From positions 22,084 to 86,083 of the forward strand of contig USMC01000006.1 in NCBI GenBank assembly GCA_900555715.1: a DNA stretch of 64,000 nucleotides, given 5' to 3'. Source of the DNA: an uncultured Porphyromonadaceae bacterium. Lineage in GTDB: Bacteria > Bacteroidota > Bacteroidia > Bacteroidales > Muribaculaceae. Numbering within the stretch: the stretch's first letter is position 1; each line of letters starts with the position of its first letter. The position numbers and the translations under genes were made by a program. Below, piece after piece: positions 50,500 to 60,394 of this stretch. The notes below the pieces were generated by a model. The model did no database searches, was not told where the DNA came from, and saw only the letters and a list, made by a program, of their open reading frames with translations.

Positions 50500-51807
50500 T
50501 CATCTGCGGTTGTTGAGGCGACGCGGAAAGAGGAAGATGATAGAGAGAACGGTCATCAGTGCGAGCGCCCAGGGATAGTACAGGTAGATGAAGGGAGCGG
50601 CGGGCGACAGTCCGGCGAGAGATGTTGCCAAGAGTGTCTGTGCACCGTATGGAATGAGGCATTGGACGACGCAAGAGGTGGAGTCGAGCAGCGATGCGCT
50701 CTTGCGCGGGTCGATGCCGTAGCGTTTTGATATGTCGCGTGATATGTCGCCGACGGTGATGATGGCGACGGTGTTGTTGGCTGTGCACAGGTTTACGGCG
50801 CCTACAAGCAGAACGAGCACCGCCTGTGCGCCGCGGAGACCCGATATGTGTGCCGAGAGGCACTGAAGCATATAGTCGATACCGCCGGCAGCTTTGATGA
50901 TGCCGAGCATTCCCGAGGCGAGAAGCGTGATGACGATTAGATCGCCCATGCCCGCTATGCCCGAGCCGGCGAACGCTGCCATATCGATAAGCGCCGTTCC
51001 CGTGGAAAGCCCGATGACTACGGCAGACAGGATGCCGAGAGTGAGGACAACGGTAACATTGATGCCTGCCACAGCGGTGGCTATTACAACGATGTAAGGT
51101 ATGATGAGCCAGTAGTTGCAGTCGTGGCTGACTGTCACGGGCTGGCTTCCTGAGCTCGTGAGCACGTATATGATAAGGGTGATGAAAGCAGCCGGAAGGG
51201 CAATACACAGGTTAGCTTTGAATTTGTCTGCCATATCGCATCCTTGCGAACGCGTGGCGGCGATGGTGGTGTCGGAGATGAACGATAGGTTGTCGCCGAA
51301 GAAAGCGCCGCCGAGAACGACAGCGACATAAAACGCCACATTGCCGTTCGACATTACTGCTATCTCCTGTGCCAGAGGCGCAAGAGCTACGATGGTACCT
51401 ACGGATGTGCCGACGGCAAGAGAAATGAAACATGCCGCCAGGAAAAGCGTCGGCACTACAAAGTCTGGCGGGCAGAAACGGAGCGCCAGACCCACCGTGG
51501 CATCTACGGCGCCTATCTCTTTTGCCAGGGCGGCAAAAGCGCCGGCGAGGACGAAGATCCACACCATATAGAGGATGTTGCTGTTGCCGGCGGCACGCGA
51601 GAATGTCTCTATACGGTCGGCGACTGATTTTCCGCGATAGGAAATGACAGCCCATGCCGACGATATCACCAGCGCCACAGATATGGGCATCTTGTAAAAA
51701 TCGCCGATGGCTATGGATACTGCCACATATAGCAGTAGAAAGACTGCCATCGGTGACAGCGCAAGCAAGCCGCGCCCGGCAGGGACGCGTGTTGTTTCTC
51801 CTTTCAT
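50500..51807 (-). CDS. NhaC-type Na+/H+ antiporter
   Basis: 435 residues with 10-12 hydrophobic segments. AVGTSVGTIVALAPLA, GGAFFGDNLSFISDTTIAA and GSGIAGMGDLIVITLLASG fit the NhaC/ion-transporter superfamily, with acidic residues in membrane segments. It could also carry amino or organic acids, as several family members do. Promoter TAACTTTG is at 51861-51868, minus strand. Confidence 0.85.
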   Translation of the reverse strand: MKGETTRVPAGRGLLALSPMAVFLLLYVAVSIAIGDFYKMPISVALVISSAWAVISYRGKSVADRIETFSRAAGNSNILYMVWIFVLAGAFAALAKEIGAVDATVGLALRFCPPDFVVPTLFLAACFISLAVGTSVGTIVALAPLAQEIAVMSNGNVAFYVAVVLGGAFFGDNLSFISDTTIAATRSQGCDMADKFKANLCIALPAAFITLIIYVLTSSGSQPVTVSHDCNYWLIIPYIVVIATAVAGINVTVVLTLGILSAVVIGLSTGTALIDMAAFAGSGIAGMGDLIVITLLASGMLGIIKAAGGIDYMLQCLSAHISGLRGAQAVLVLLVGAVNLCTANNTVAIITVGDISRDISKRYGIDPRKSASLLDSTSCVVQCLIPYGAQTLLATSLAGLSPAAPFIYLYYPWALALMTVLSIIFLFPRRLNNRR

Positions 51808-51884
51808 TGTTTATAGCCGAACCGGAAATGATTGTGCCGTCGTGGCACGGTTCGGGAGCACAAAGTTACGAAAAATAACCCGAA

Positions 51885-51940
51885 TAAGCGAACAGTCGGA
51901 GCGATCGTTCGCTATCGTTCGCTTATGTTCGCTTATTCTG
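51885..51940. repeat. Short GTTCGCTTATT repeats
   Basis: AATAAGCGAAC near 51885 and GTTCGCTTATT near 51927 form an inverted pair, with two more GTTCGCT copies between. It lies between the antiporter promoter and the 3' end of the secreted protein gene and may act as that gene's transcription stop. Confidence 0.4.
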
Positions 51941-51969
51941 GTATTTTGTCTGTCCGTCTGTTGCGCTTC

Positions 51970-53022
51970 TTATTTTGCAATGATTTTGTGGCATTCGCCG
52001 TCGACAGCGACAATGTATATGCCGCGCCCAAGCGTTGCAGAGGCATTTCCTTCGATGTCGGCTACGGTTGTTAAAAGCAACCGCCCGTCAGCAGTGTGAA
52101 CGCTTACAGCAGTCCCTGCGGTAGCTCCGTAAACATGGAGCTCGCCGCTATTAACGTTAATCTGCACTTCTTTGCCTGCAATATCCTCAACGCCACTGTT
52201 TCCGGTGTAGCCGCCTTTGAAGCTTACGGTTGTCTCCCGGTTAACAAGATCGCTGCGATAAAGACCGTGAACAGTTCCGGCACGGAGTACAAATGTGTAT
52301 TGGACGTCTTTGTCGAATGTTATTTTACTATCGAAATTGAAATATACTGTTCCGAGATTCCAATCCCAACTAGATGTTCCTGTGAACGAGTTGATTAAAT
52401 CATTCTCGCGATATAAGTCAACAATGCCACTTTTTCCTTCCTCTGTCTCATGGCAAAATGAAAAATTGAGATTATTAAGTGACACGATGGTGTCGCCGTT
52501 CTTTATTGATGGATAAGCTTCGCCGAGGTCTCTGGGGATAATAAGCCGCTGCGATATCTCATAATTGGTGATAGAGGCGTCGCCTTTCTGATGAATGGAA
52601 CCTTCTTTTAGACATAGGACGTATTTTTCTCCCAGATCAAGTAGTGTGGGTTTATCAAAATAGGCATTCAAAAAACCATAGATAGGACCACCCATTGTCC
52701 AGGAAGATACTGAAAGGGTCGCAGAGGCAACGACATCGGTTCCATGATACACTGCAACCGAAGCATCTTCTGAAAGTTCAATCTCACCACGAAAAGAGTA
52801 TTCTAATATCTCCAGAGGATAGTCAACAATTATTGTATCCGGAAATTCTTGAGCAGGTACCAAGGCAGCAAGCATAGAGTAGGTGTATTTCCCGTCAGTA
52901 TCAAAAGATACGCTATTGATGGGTAATGAGTGCGGCAGTGCTTTGTCTGTCGCGACATTCTGTGAGTTGACTGTCGGCAATATACACAGAGCGATTAAGG
53001 TTAAAAATAGAATTTGTTTCAT
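51970..53022 (-). CDS. Secreted beta-rich protein with type IX-like tail
   Basis: 350 residues: signal peptide MKQILFLTLIALCILPTVNS, two similar beta-sandwich parts (DASVAVYHGTDVVASATL and SGIVDLYRENDLINSFTG each begin such a unit and include FDKPTLLDLGEKYVL / FDKDVQYTFVL), then a C-terminal tail VYGATAGTAVSVHTADG ... GRGIYIVAVDGECHKIIAK. No catalytic motif is visible. It is probably surface-attached or released by type IX secretion. Gene stands alone. Confidence 0.72.
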   Translation of the reverse strand: MKQILFLTLIALCILPTVNSQNVATDKALPHSLPINSVSFDTDGKYTYSMLAALVPAQEFPDTIIVDYPLEILEYSFRGEIELSEDASVAVYHGTDVVASATLSVSSWTMGGPIYGFLNAYFDKPTLLDLGEKYVLCLKEGSIHQKGDASITNYEISQRLIIPRDLGEAYPSIKNGDTIVSLNNLNFSFCHETEEGKSGIVDLYRENDLINSFTGTSSWDWNLGTVYFNFDSKITFDKDVQYTFVLRAGTVHGLYRSDLVNRETTVSFKGGYTGNSGVEDIAGKEVQINVNSGELHVYGATAGTAVSVHTADGRLLLTTVADIEGNASATLGRGIYIVAVDGECHKIIAK

Positions 53023-53259
53023 GTTCTGCCATTTAATTAGCGTCTATGAAAATGAAAAACAAGATTCTTGATTTGCTATGAAATCAAGTGGGAAGAAGCA
53101 CTGCGAAGGAATAGACTTGCAGGAAGGAACTGTTCAGTATGTACTCCGCAAATTTAAAAAATATTTTTTTAATATAAAATATTTATAAGAATTTTGGACG
53201 GAATAATTGGCGCGAAAGATTCCAATAAGAAGTGCAACGGCATTGTCCTTGCTAATATG

Positions 53260-54396
53260 TCAGCGGGAGAAGCGTGCGAGGGCGGCAATGAGCTGTGAAG
53301 TCGTCCGGCGTACGTTGTGGAGGGTGTTGTCTTTCTGCATGGCTGTGGAGAGGTCGGTGGGTGCGGTCTGTATGGAGAAGGCGGCTGTCAGTCCGGAGTC
53401 TATAAGTGCACTGGCGTCGGCGACCTCGCCGGCGAGGGCTATCACCGGGACGTTGTTGCGTGCGGCGCGGCGCACGATTCCGCTTATTGCCTTGCCCATT
53501 GCCGACTGTGCGTCGATACGCCCCTCGCCGGTCAGGACAAGGTCGGCGCCGTCGAGCGCGTCGTCGAATCCGAGAGTATCGAGCACCGTGTCTATGCCTG
53601 AACGTATCCGGGCATTGACAAAAGGCAGCAGTCCGCCGGCTATTCCTCCTGCGGCGCCGGCGCCCGGAATGTCGCTTATGTCTGTCCCTGTGAGTGACAG
53701 GAGAAGTGAGGCATAATGTCTCATGCCGTCGTCGAGCGCTCTTACCTGCTCAGGTGTAGCCCCTTTTTGAGGGGCATATACCGCCGCAGCACCATTCTTG
53801 CCGCAGAAAGGATTGTCGACGTCGCAGGCAAGCACGAACTCCGTCCGGGCAAGACGCGGATCTGTGTCAGAGGCGTCTATTGCGGTTATTTTTGTCAGGT
53901 TTTCGCCGCAGGGATACAGCTCGTGCCCGTCGCTGTCGAGAAAGCGGTAGCCGAGGGCGGCGAGTATACCTGTGGCGGCATCGTTGGTGGCGCTGCCGCC
54001 GAGTCCGAGGATGATTTTCCGGCATCCCCGCCTGATCGCGTCGGCGATTAGCACTCCGGTGCCGTAGTTGCTTGTCTTCATAGGGTTGCGCCGCCCTTCC
54101 GGCACAAGCGTCAGCCCGGAAGCGGCGGCGGTCTCTATTATGGCGGTGTTTCCGGTAATGGCATATTGCGCTGTAATGCAGTCTCCGAGCGGACCGAATG
54201 TGGCGGCGGATACGGGTGTGGCGGCGAAGGCTGCGGCGAGTGCCGCCGTAGTGCCTTCGCCGCCGTCGGCAAGCGTGAACCGCACCGTCTCGCAGTGGGG
54301 ACAGGCATCGGCGATGCCGGCGGTAGCGGCTTCTGCCAGCTCCTCCGACGATGCCGACCCTTTGAAGGAATCAAAGGCAAGAATGATTTTCTTCAT
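53260..54396 (-). CDS. Glycerate kinase
   Basis: 378 residues of the GarK/GlxK family. ILAFDSFKGSASSEELA at the start, TLADGGEGTT, GLGGSATNDAATGILAALG, IPGAGAAGGIAGGLL and DLVLTGEGRIDAQSAMGK are diagnostic. It phosphorylates D-glycerate, giving 2-phosphoglycerate in this family. It lies 44 bases downstream of the GH31 gene stop codon, so the two may share a message. Confidence 0.93.
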   Translation of the reverse strand: MKKIILAFDSFKGSASSEELAEAATAGIADACPHCETVRFTLADGGEGTTAALAAAFAATPVSAATFGPLGDCITAQYAITGNTAIIETAAASGLTLVPEGRRNPMKTSNYGTGVLIADAIRRGCRKIILGLGGSATNDAATGILAALGYRFLDSDGHELYPCGENLTKITAIDASDTDPRLARTEFVLACDVDNPFCGKNGAAAVYAPQKGATPEQVRALDDGMRHYASLLLSLTGTDISDIPGAGAAGGIAGGLLPFVNARIRSGIDTVLDTLGFDDALDGADLVLTGEGRIDAQSAMGKAISGIVRRAARNNVPVIALAGEVADASALIDSGLTAAFSIQTAPTDLSTAMQKDNTLHNVRRTTSQLIAALARFSR

Positions 54397-54440
54397 TCCT
54401 GAAAAACAGACTTAACTCCGATTGCCCGAAAGCCTGAGTG

Positions 54441-56684
54441 TCAGAATTCGAAGACTATTTTCTTGGCAATGGATACCGGAGAGACGGAGACGGTTTTTAT
54501 GCCGTCTGCTCCGACTTTTACTTTCGCTTTCTTGCCGTTCACCTTCACAGTCGCTCCGTCGGCGAGGGCGGGGAGCTGGAGGGTGTATGCGCGTTTGTTC
54601 ACCTGACCGTTGTATGTGCCTTGTGCCGGATAGACGGTTACGCACTGACGTCCGTCTTTCTGAGTATATTGCAGTGCCGTGGTGGCGAAACCGCCGCGGG
54701 TGTAGTCGTCGCTGATACCGTCATCCTCATAGAGGGTATAGGTGTTGTCGGCATCGGCGGCGGCAGGATAGACACGCATCACAAGGTTCGTGAGGTCGGT
54801 GGAAGCGGGGCGGGGAGTGTAGGGCTGCATGGGAAGAACCCAGCCGCCGCGCACAAAGAGTGGAAATTCGTCGAGCGGTTTTTCTATGTCGAGTGTCTGA
54901 CCGCCGTCATATCTGTCGTGGCAGAAGTAGTCGTACCACACTTCTCCGGCAGGGAACCACACCTTCTGCGACGCCATCTTCCTGTCGCCTTTGCCGGGTG
55001 TGGAGATGGGGGCGGCGAGAAGCAAGTCGCCGAAAGTAAACTGCTGCGGCTGGTCGAACGATTTCTTCTGGTTTCCGTAGTCGATATACATGGGTCGGTT
55101 GAGCGGAATCATCGTGGAGTGCACCTGCCATACGCTCGAATAGACGTAAGGCATCAGCTCAGAGCGGAAATGATACATACGGCGCATGGCGTCGGTTTCG
55201 TCATCTCCGCTTATCCATGGACGGCGGTCGAGGCGCGCATCTTTTGTGGAGTGGACACGTAGCGCGGCAGAGAGAGCGCTGAACTGTGTCCAGCGGACAG
55301 TGAGTTCAGGGTTGGGTTCGCCTCGGAAGCCTCCGGTGTCGTGAATCCAGTAATAGCATCCGCCATTACCGCTGGCGGCGGTGAGTTTCACCTCGAAGGC
55401 AAGCATCTCCCAGTTTGCCTGCGAGTCGCCGGAGAACTGCACGGGATGGCGATGATCGCCCCAGCCGGCCCAGCGGCTGTATCCTACACCGCGTTTGCCG
55501 TTGCGCTCGGTGTCGCGATAGTACAGATGGTTTATCCACGACAGACTGCGTGTGTTACATCCGTGGACATAGGGATAAAGATAGTTCTGCTGCCAGTCGA
55601 GCCACCAGAAATCGACACCCATTTTCTCATGGGGTCGGTGGGCATATTCGAAGAATTTCTCCATATAGTTGCGGTCGGAGAGATCGAAAAGCGGCACGGT
55701 GCTGCCGTCGGAGCCGAGGGCTGCGGCAAATTCGGCATAGTTATATTCGTGAGGACGGATGCCGTCGTGAGGATGGTCGTTGAGCGATACCGTCAGACCA
55801 CGGGCGTGAACAGAGTCGATGAGCGCCTTCGGGTCGGGAATGAGTTTCTTGTTCCATGTGTAGCCGTTCCAGTTGAGGTGCCCGTTATGACCGGTGCCCA
55901 CTGTGGCATCGTTGGTGTGCCAGCCCATATCCATCACAAGGTTGTCGAGCGGGAAATCGTTCTCGTCATATCCGCGGACAATGTCGAGAAACTCGTCGGA
56001 GGTGTAGTCCCAGTAGCGGCAGTACCACACGCCGTGGATATATTTTCTCGTCATAGGCACCTTCCCGCTTATTGCTCCGAGGCTGGCGAGCGCTGCCTTG
56101 TAGTCGTTGCCGTAGATGAAGCAGTATTCGTCCTGAAGACTTGTGCCGGTGTCTCGCGGGCGGATCCAGCCGTCAGTTATGACGTCGGCACGTCCGTCGT
56201 CTATTATGTACCATCCGTCTTTGCTGAGCAGTCCTTCATCCATCGGTATTTCCTTGGTGACGCGGTCGAGAGTCTCTACGGGACCGCCGAGATTGTTCTT
56301 GGTGATGAAGCGGTTTGTAAATTTCTTCTCTTTTCCGTTGAGGGTATAGAACACGTTCAGATTCGATGTCGAGAACGGGAATCCGTCGGCATTATATCGG
56401 ATGCGCAGGGCGGGAGTGGTGATTTCATACCATCCGTCGTCGGCGCACCTGATGTCGAGGCTGTCGGCAGGCAGCATGCTCGTGCGGTCGTAGGCGAACA
56501 TTGTCGGATCGTCGACAAACTTGCCGTCCCTGGCATATTCGAGGCGCAGCAGGGTAGGCGTGATGACCGACAGGCGGTTGTTGCCGAAAACAAGAGGATT
56601 AGCTGCCGGTTTTTCCGCTGCGGCGGGTAGCATCGACAGTGCGGCAATCACTGCAGCTATGACTTTGCTGATTCTGTGTTTCAT
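54441..56684 (-). CDS. Glycoside hydrolase family 31 (alpha-glucosidase/xylosidase type)
   Basis: 747 residues from the ATG at 56684 (MKHRISKVIAAVIAALS), which gives a clear signal peptide; an upstream in-frame ATG at 56780 lies before the promoter and is rejected. The GH31 barrel shows LVMDMGWHT, GVDFWWLDWQQNY with the nucleophile Asp, and YWIHDTGGFRG with the acid/base region. A DUF5110-like beta domain ends the protein. It releases alpha-linked sugars in the periplasm or at the surface; substrate not predictable. Promoter TACCTTTG at 56708-56715 with TTG 23 bases upstream. Confidence 0.9.
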   Translation of the reverse strand: MKHRISKVIAAVIAALSMLPAAAEKPAANPLVFGNNRLSVITPTLLRLEYARDGKFVDDPTMFAYDRTSMLPADSLDIRCADDGWYEITTPALRIRYNADGFPFSTSNLNVFYTLNGKEKKFTNRFITKNNLGGPVETLDRVTKEIPMDEGLLSKDGWYIIDDGRADVITDGWIRPRDTGTSLQDEYCFIYGNDYKAALASLGAISGKVPMTRKYIHGVWYCRYWDYTSDEFLDIVRGYDENDFPLDNLVMDMGWHTNDATVGTGHNGHLNWNGYTWNKKLIPDPKALIDSVHARGLTVSLNDHPHDGIRPHEYNYAEFAAALGSDGSTVPLFDLSDRNYMEKFFEYAHRPHEKMGVDFWWLDWQQNYLYPYVHGCNTRSLSWINHLYYRDTERNGKRGVGYSRWAGWGDHRHPVQFSGDSQANWEMLAFEVKLTAASGNGGCYYWIHDTGGFRGEPNPELTVRWTQFSALSAALRVHSTKDARLDRRPWISGDDETDAMRRMYHFRSELMPYVYSSVWQVHSTMIPLNRPMYIDYGNQKKSFDQPQQFTFGDLLLAAPISTPGKGDRKMASQKVWFPAGEVWYDYFCHDRYDGGQTLDIEKPLDEFPLFVRGGWVLPMQPYTPRPASTDLTNLVMRVYPAAADADNTYTLYEDDGISDDYTRGGFATTALQYTQKDGRQCVTVYPAQGTYNGQVNKRAYTLQLPALADGATVKVNGKKAKVKVGADGIKTVSVSPVSIAKKIVFEF

Positions 56685-56707
56685 ATAGGTATAATTAAGC
56701 GTTGCTG

Positions 56708-56738
56708 CAAAGGTAGCAAAACCCCGCATTTCATGCAA
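56708..56738 (-). promoter_or_regulatory. Promoter of the GH31 gene
   Basis: Minus-strand TTG (56738) and TACCTTTGCA (56715 downward), about 24 bases before the ATG at 56684. This supports the shorter start. Confidence 0.65.
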
Positions 56739-56882
56739 AACTAATTTTTCGTCATAAGCGATATTATGAGATAAAATCATTAAATTTGCGAACGTATCTG
56801 AGGCCTACAGGCTTGAGTGAACTCGCTTCAGACACACTCAGTGAAACACTACCTTTCATCACATTTTTATAGATTACATGAT

Positions 56883-57719
56883 ATGAAAAAAAGATTTTGC
56901 TCCTTTATTCTGCTCGTTTTGCTTGTGTTTGCCGGATCTTTTGCATCGGAACCGCTGCGGGTGCTTGCGATAGGCAATAGTTTTTCAGTTGATGCTCTTG
57001 AACAGGAAATGTACCCTCTTGCTGTTGCGGGCGGCAAGCAAATAGTCATAGGGAATCTCTATATTCCAGGATGCCCTGTTGAAAAACACTATAATAATAT
57101 GAAAAACGACCGTCATGCCTATAGCTATCGCAAGATAGGTATTGACGGACGTGTCGATACGATACCCGACTGTCCTCTGTCCAGGGCTCTGCTCGATGAA
57201 AAGTGGGATTATATCACATTCCAGCAGGCAAGCGGCGTCTCTGGTATATATGACAGTTATGCGAAACTTCCCGAACTTATATCGATGGTACGCAAGACTG
57301 TGGGACCACATCCTGTGTTCCTGTGGCATATGACATGGGCATATTCTCCGGACTCTACCCACGGCGAGTTTAAAAACTATGGCAACGACCAGATGAAGAT
57401 GTACGAATCCATCGTCGGCTGTGTCAGGCGTGTGCTTGCGGAGAATCCGGAGATAAAAGGCATTATCCCTTGTGGAACGGCAATCCAGAACGCACGGACG
57501 TCGGCTCTCGGTCGTAATCTTACAGCAGACGGTTATCATTTAAGCCGTGACGAAGGACGTTATATCGCATCATGCACCTGGTACGCTGTGCTGTTCGGCG
57601 AACCTGTTCTGGGCAACAGTTATGTGCCGGGGATTCTTAATTCCGAGCAAGTGCGCATAGCTCAAGCTGCTGCGGATATAGCTGTGACTGAATCGTTCAG
57701 TATTACAGAGATACGATAG
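56883..57719 (+). CDS. DUF4886 / SGNH-like secreted protein
   Basis: 278 residues from the ATG at 56883 (MKKRFCSFILLVLLVFAGSFA), giving a signal peptide. VLAIGNSFSVDALEQ carries the GNSFS nucleophile block of SGNH hydrolases, WDYITFQQASG a middle block, and YHLSRDEGRYIASC the C-terminal His with the DGxHLS pattern. It is probably an esterase or deacetylase acting on glycans outside the cytoplasm, consistent with the GH31 gene next to it on the other strand. Confidence 0.82.
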   Translation: MKKRFCSFILLVLLVFAGSFASEPLRVLAIGNSFSVDALEQEMYPLAVAGGKQIVIGNLYIPGCPVEKHYNNMKNDRHAYSYRKIGIDGRVDTIPDCPLSRALLDEKWDYITFQQASGVSGIYDSYAKLPELISMVRKTVGPHPVFLWHMTWAYSPDSTHGEFKNYGNDQMKMYESIVGCVRRVLAENPEIKGIIPCGTAIQNARTSALGRNLTADGYHLSRDEGRYIASCTWYAVLFGEPVLGNSYVPGILNSEQVRIAQAAADIAVTESFSITEIR

Positions 57720-57796
57720 ATAAATTATATTAACAGAATTTGGTTTTTTAATTATATAGGAATGATCTCGTGATTATCGCATGGAGTCCGACGTGC

Positions 57797-57843
57797 GTCC
57801 GGTCGAAGGAGTGTAAAGCTCTTGCAACCGGACACTCTGGTTT
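57797..57843 (+). terminator. Hairpin after the DUF4886 gene
   Basis: GTCCGGT ... ACCGGAC with an inner AAGGAG/CTCTT stem, followed by CTCTGGTTTTG. It ends just before the pheT promoter (57843-57872). Confidence 0.55.
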
Positions 57844-57872
57844 TGTGAATTAGCGTAAAATCATTAACTTTG
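57843..57872 (+). promoter_or_regulatory. pheT promoter
   Basis: TTG at 57843 and TAACTTTGCA at 57865, 22 bases apart start to start, about 20 bases before the pheT ATG. It matches the Bacteroidetes consensus. Confidence 0.75.
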
Positions 57873-57891
57873 CACATTCAAAAACATCGCG

Positions 57892-60375
57892 ATGAATATA
57901 TCCTATAAATGGCTTAAAGAATACGTCGATTTCGACCTCACTCCCGAGGCACTCGGCGACCTCCTCACATCCATCGGTCTGGAGACGGGTACTATAGAAA
58001 AAGTAGAGACCATCAAAGGCGGTCTGGCAGGCATCGTCATCGGCAAAGTGCTCACATGCGAGGCTCATCCCGACAGCGACCACCTGCACATCACCACTGT
58101 CGACCTCGAAGGCAACGGCAATCCGACGCAGATTGTGTGCGGCGCTCCCAATGTAGCGGCAGGGCAGTGTGTCGTCGTCGCTACTGTCGGCACCACTCTC
58201 TATGCTCCGGACGGCTCGGAATTCAAAATCAAGAAATCGAAAATCCGCGGTGTCGAGTCCTTCGGCATGATATGCGCAGAAGATGAAATCGGCGTCGGCA
58301 CATCGCACGACGGAATCATTGTCCTTCCCGCTGCTGCCGAAGAAATCGTAGGACATCCCGCCGCAGAGTACTTCGGTATCGAGGACGACTATGTTCTTGA
58401 AGTCGACCTCACGCCCAACCGCATCGACGCCGCATCGCACTACGGCGTGGCGCGCGACATCGCCGCAGCGCTCACCGGACGCGAAATAAAGCCCACCACT
58501 GCCCGCAAGCCCGCAGCAGAGCTTGTCCTCGACCAGCCCGGCAAGAATGGCATACAGGTTGAAGTCGAAGCAGCAGACGGCGTGGTACGCTATTGCGGCA
58601 TAACTATCGAGAACGTTACTGTGGCGCCCAGCCCCGAATGGCTCGCCAACAAGATGCGCACCATCGGTCTGCATCCGATAAACAACATCGTCGACATCAC
58701 CAACTTCGTTCTTCATGCCGTCGGTCAGCCTCTGCATGCCTTCGATGCCTCAACTCTCAAAGGCGGAAAAGTGGTGGTGCGCCGCGCCAAAGCAGGCACA
58801 AAGTTTGTCACCCTCGACGAAGTTGAGCACACTCTCGACGGCGCCGACCTGATGATATGCGACGCTGAAGAAGAACGCTGCATAGCCGGCGTTTTCGGCG
58901 GACTCAATTCCGGTATCAAGGATGCGACGACGACCGTATTTCTTGAAAGCGCATGTTTCAACGCCACCTCCGTGCGCCGTACGGCACGCCGCCACGGCAT
59001 CAGCACCGACTCTTCGTTCCGCTTTGAGCGCGGCGTCGACCCCAACGGCTGTATGGAAGCCCTCTCACTCGCAGCCATGCTCATCCGCGAGCTTGCCGGC
59101 GGCAAGACCGTAGGAAAGGCGCTCGACTACTATCCCGAGCCTGTAGCTCCGTATCCAGTCGAAATGAGATACAGCGATTTCGACGCACTCATCGGATATG
59201 AGTTCAGCCATGACACTGTCGACCGCATCCTCGCTGCGCTTGAAATAGGAATAGAACACACTGCCGACGGCGGTCTCAGTCTCGCCGTTCCGACATACCG
59301 CGTCGATGTGCGCCGTCCCTGCGACGTCATCGAGGACTTCCTCCGCATCTACGGCTACAATAAGATTCCGATGAAGACCGAGCTTCATGCCAGTCTTTCC
59401 TACAAGACATCCGTCGACGCTGCCGACGATCTGCGACGCACTGTCGCCGAACAGCTTACCGGAGCGGGATGGATGGAAATACTCAACAATTCCCTCACTG
59501 CGGAAAGCTACTTCGAAGGTCTCTCCGAATATCCCGCTGACCATTGTGTCAAGCTTCTCAACCCGCTGAGCCAGGACCTCAACGTACTGCGCCAGACACT
59601 TCTGTTCGGCGGTCTCGAGACAGTGGCGCACAACACCAACCGCCGCAATCCCGACTGCGCCTTCTATGAGTTCGGCAATGTTTATTTCCTCAATCCCGAA
59701 AAAGAAGGCACCGCCGAAGCACCGCTGGCACCATACACCGAGAAATCGCGCCTCGGGCTCTGGATGGCAGGCGCCTCGCGCCAGGGCAACTGGCTGCGTC
59801 CGACCGAAGAAGCCACATTCTACGATCTCAAAGCCACTGTCGCAGGCATCCTGCGCCGCGCCGGTATAGTCGATGCCGTCTTCAGCGTTGCTGAATGCGC
59901 CGAAGGCTCTGTCTTCGCGCAGGCTCTCGCCGTCAGCACCGCCAAAGGTCGCGAACTCGGACGCCTGGGTGTTGTGGCGCAGCCCCTGTGCCGCAAAGCC
60001 GACTTCAAGGGAACAGTCTTCTTCGCCGAGCTCGATTGGGATGCCATCGCATCGACAGCCGAAAAACGCAACGCGCTCTACACCCCACTGCCCAAGACAC
60101 AGCCCGTCAAGCGTGACCTCTCGCTGCTGATCGACAGTAAGGTGACTATGGCAGACATAGAGGCAGCCGTGCGCCAGGCAGAAAAACGCCTCATCACCTC
60201 CGTCGGACTTTTCGACGTGTACGAGGGCGACAAACTGCCTCAGGGAAAGAAGTCATACGCCATCTCAATCACCATCCAGGACCCCGAGAAGACGCTTCAG
60301 GACAAATTCATCGACAAAATTATGACCAAGGTCATCGAGACGCTCAAAAACCGTCTCGGAGCAGAATTAAGATAA
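57892..60375 (+). CDS. pheT: Phenylalanyl-tRNA synthetase, beta chain
   Basis: 827 residues. The N-terminal tRNA-binding domain has VIGKVLTCEAHPDSDHLHI; the core has LHPINNIVDITNFVL, RTARRHGISTDSSFRFERG and the B5 domain; the C-terminal anticodon-binding FDX-ACB domain has KRDLSLLIDSKVTMADIEAA and GKKSYAISITIQDPEKTLQD. It pairs with PheS, which is not in the window, to charge tRNA-Phe. A YebC-family gene follows after 19 bases, so they share a message. Confidence 0.97.
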   Translation: MNISYKWLKEYVDFDLTPEALGDLLTSIGLETGTIEKVETIKGGLAGIVIGKVLTCEAHPDSDHLHITTVDLEGNGNPTQIVCGAPNVAAGQCVVVATVGTTLYAPDGSEFKIKKSKIRGVESFGMICAEDEIGVGTSHDGIIVLPAAAEEIVGHPAAEYFGIEDDYVLEVDLTPNRIDAASHYGVARDIAAALTGREIKPTTARKPAAELVLDQPGKNGIQVEVEAADGVVRYCGITIENVTVAPSPEWLANKMRTIGLHPINNIVDITNFVLHAVGQPLHAFDASTLKGGKVVVRRAKAGTKFVTLDEVEHTLDGADLMICDAEEERCIAGVFGGLNSGIKDATTTVFLESACFNATSVRRTARRHGISTDSSFRFERGVDPNGCMEALSLAAMLIRELAGGKTVGKALDYYPEPVAPYPVEMRYSDFDALIGYEFSHDTVDRILAALEIGIEHTADGGLSLAVPTYRVDVRRPCDVIEDFLRIYGYNKIPMKTELHASLSYKTSVDAADDLRRTVAEQLTGAGWMEILNNSLTAESYFEGLSEYPADHCVKLLNPLSQDLNVLRQTLLFGGLETVAHNTNRRNPDCAFYEFGNVYFLNPEKEGTAEAPLAPYTEKSRLGLWMAGASRQGNWLRPTEEATFYDLKATVAGILRRAGIVDAVFSVAECAEGSVFAQALAVSTAKGRELGRLGVVAQPLCRKADFKGTVFFAELDWDAIASTAEKRNALYTPLPKTQPVKRDLSLLIDSKVTMADIEAAVRQAEKRLITSVGLFDVYEGDKLPQGKKSYAISITIQDPEKTLQDKFIDKIMTKVIETLKNRLGAELR

Positions 60376-60394
60376 CAAAAAATAACATACACCA

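Noticed and set aside
55341..56630. A 429-codon open frame on the plus strand opposite the GH31 gene
   Set aside because: It has no promoter, no domain and the composition of an antisense shadow. The GH31 frame has signal peptide, motifs and promoter.
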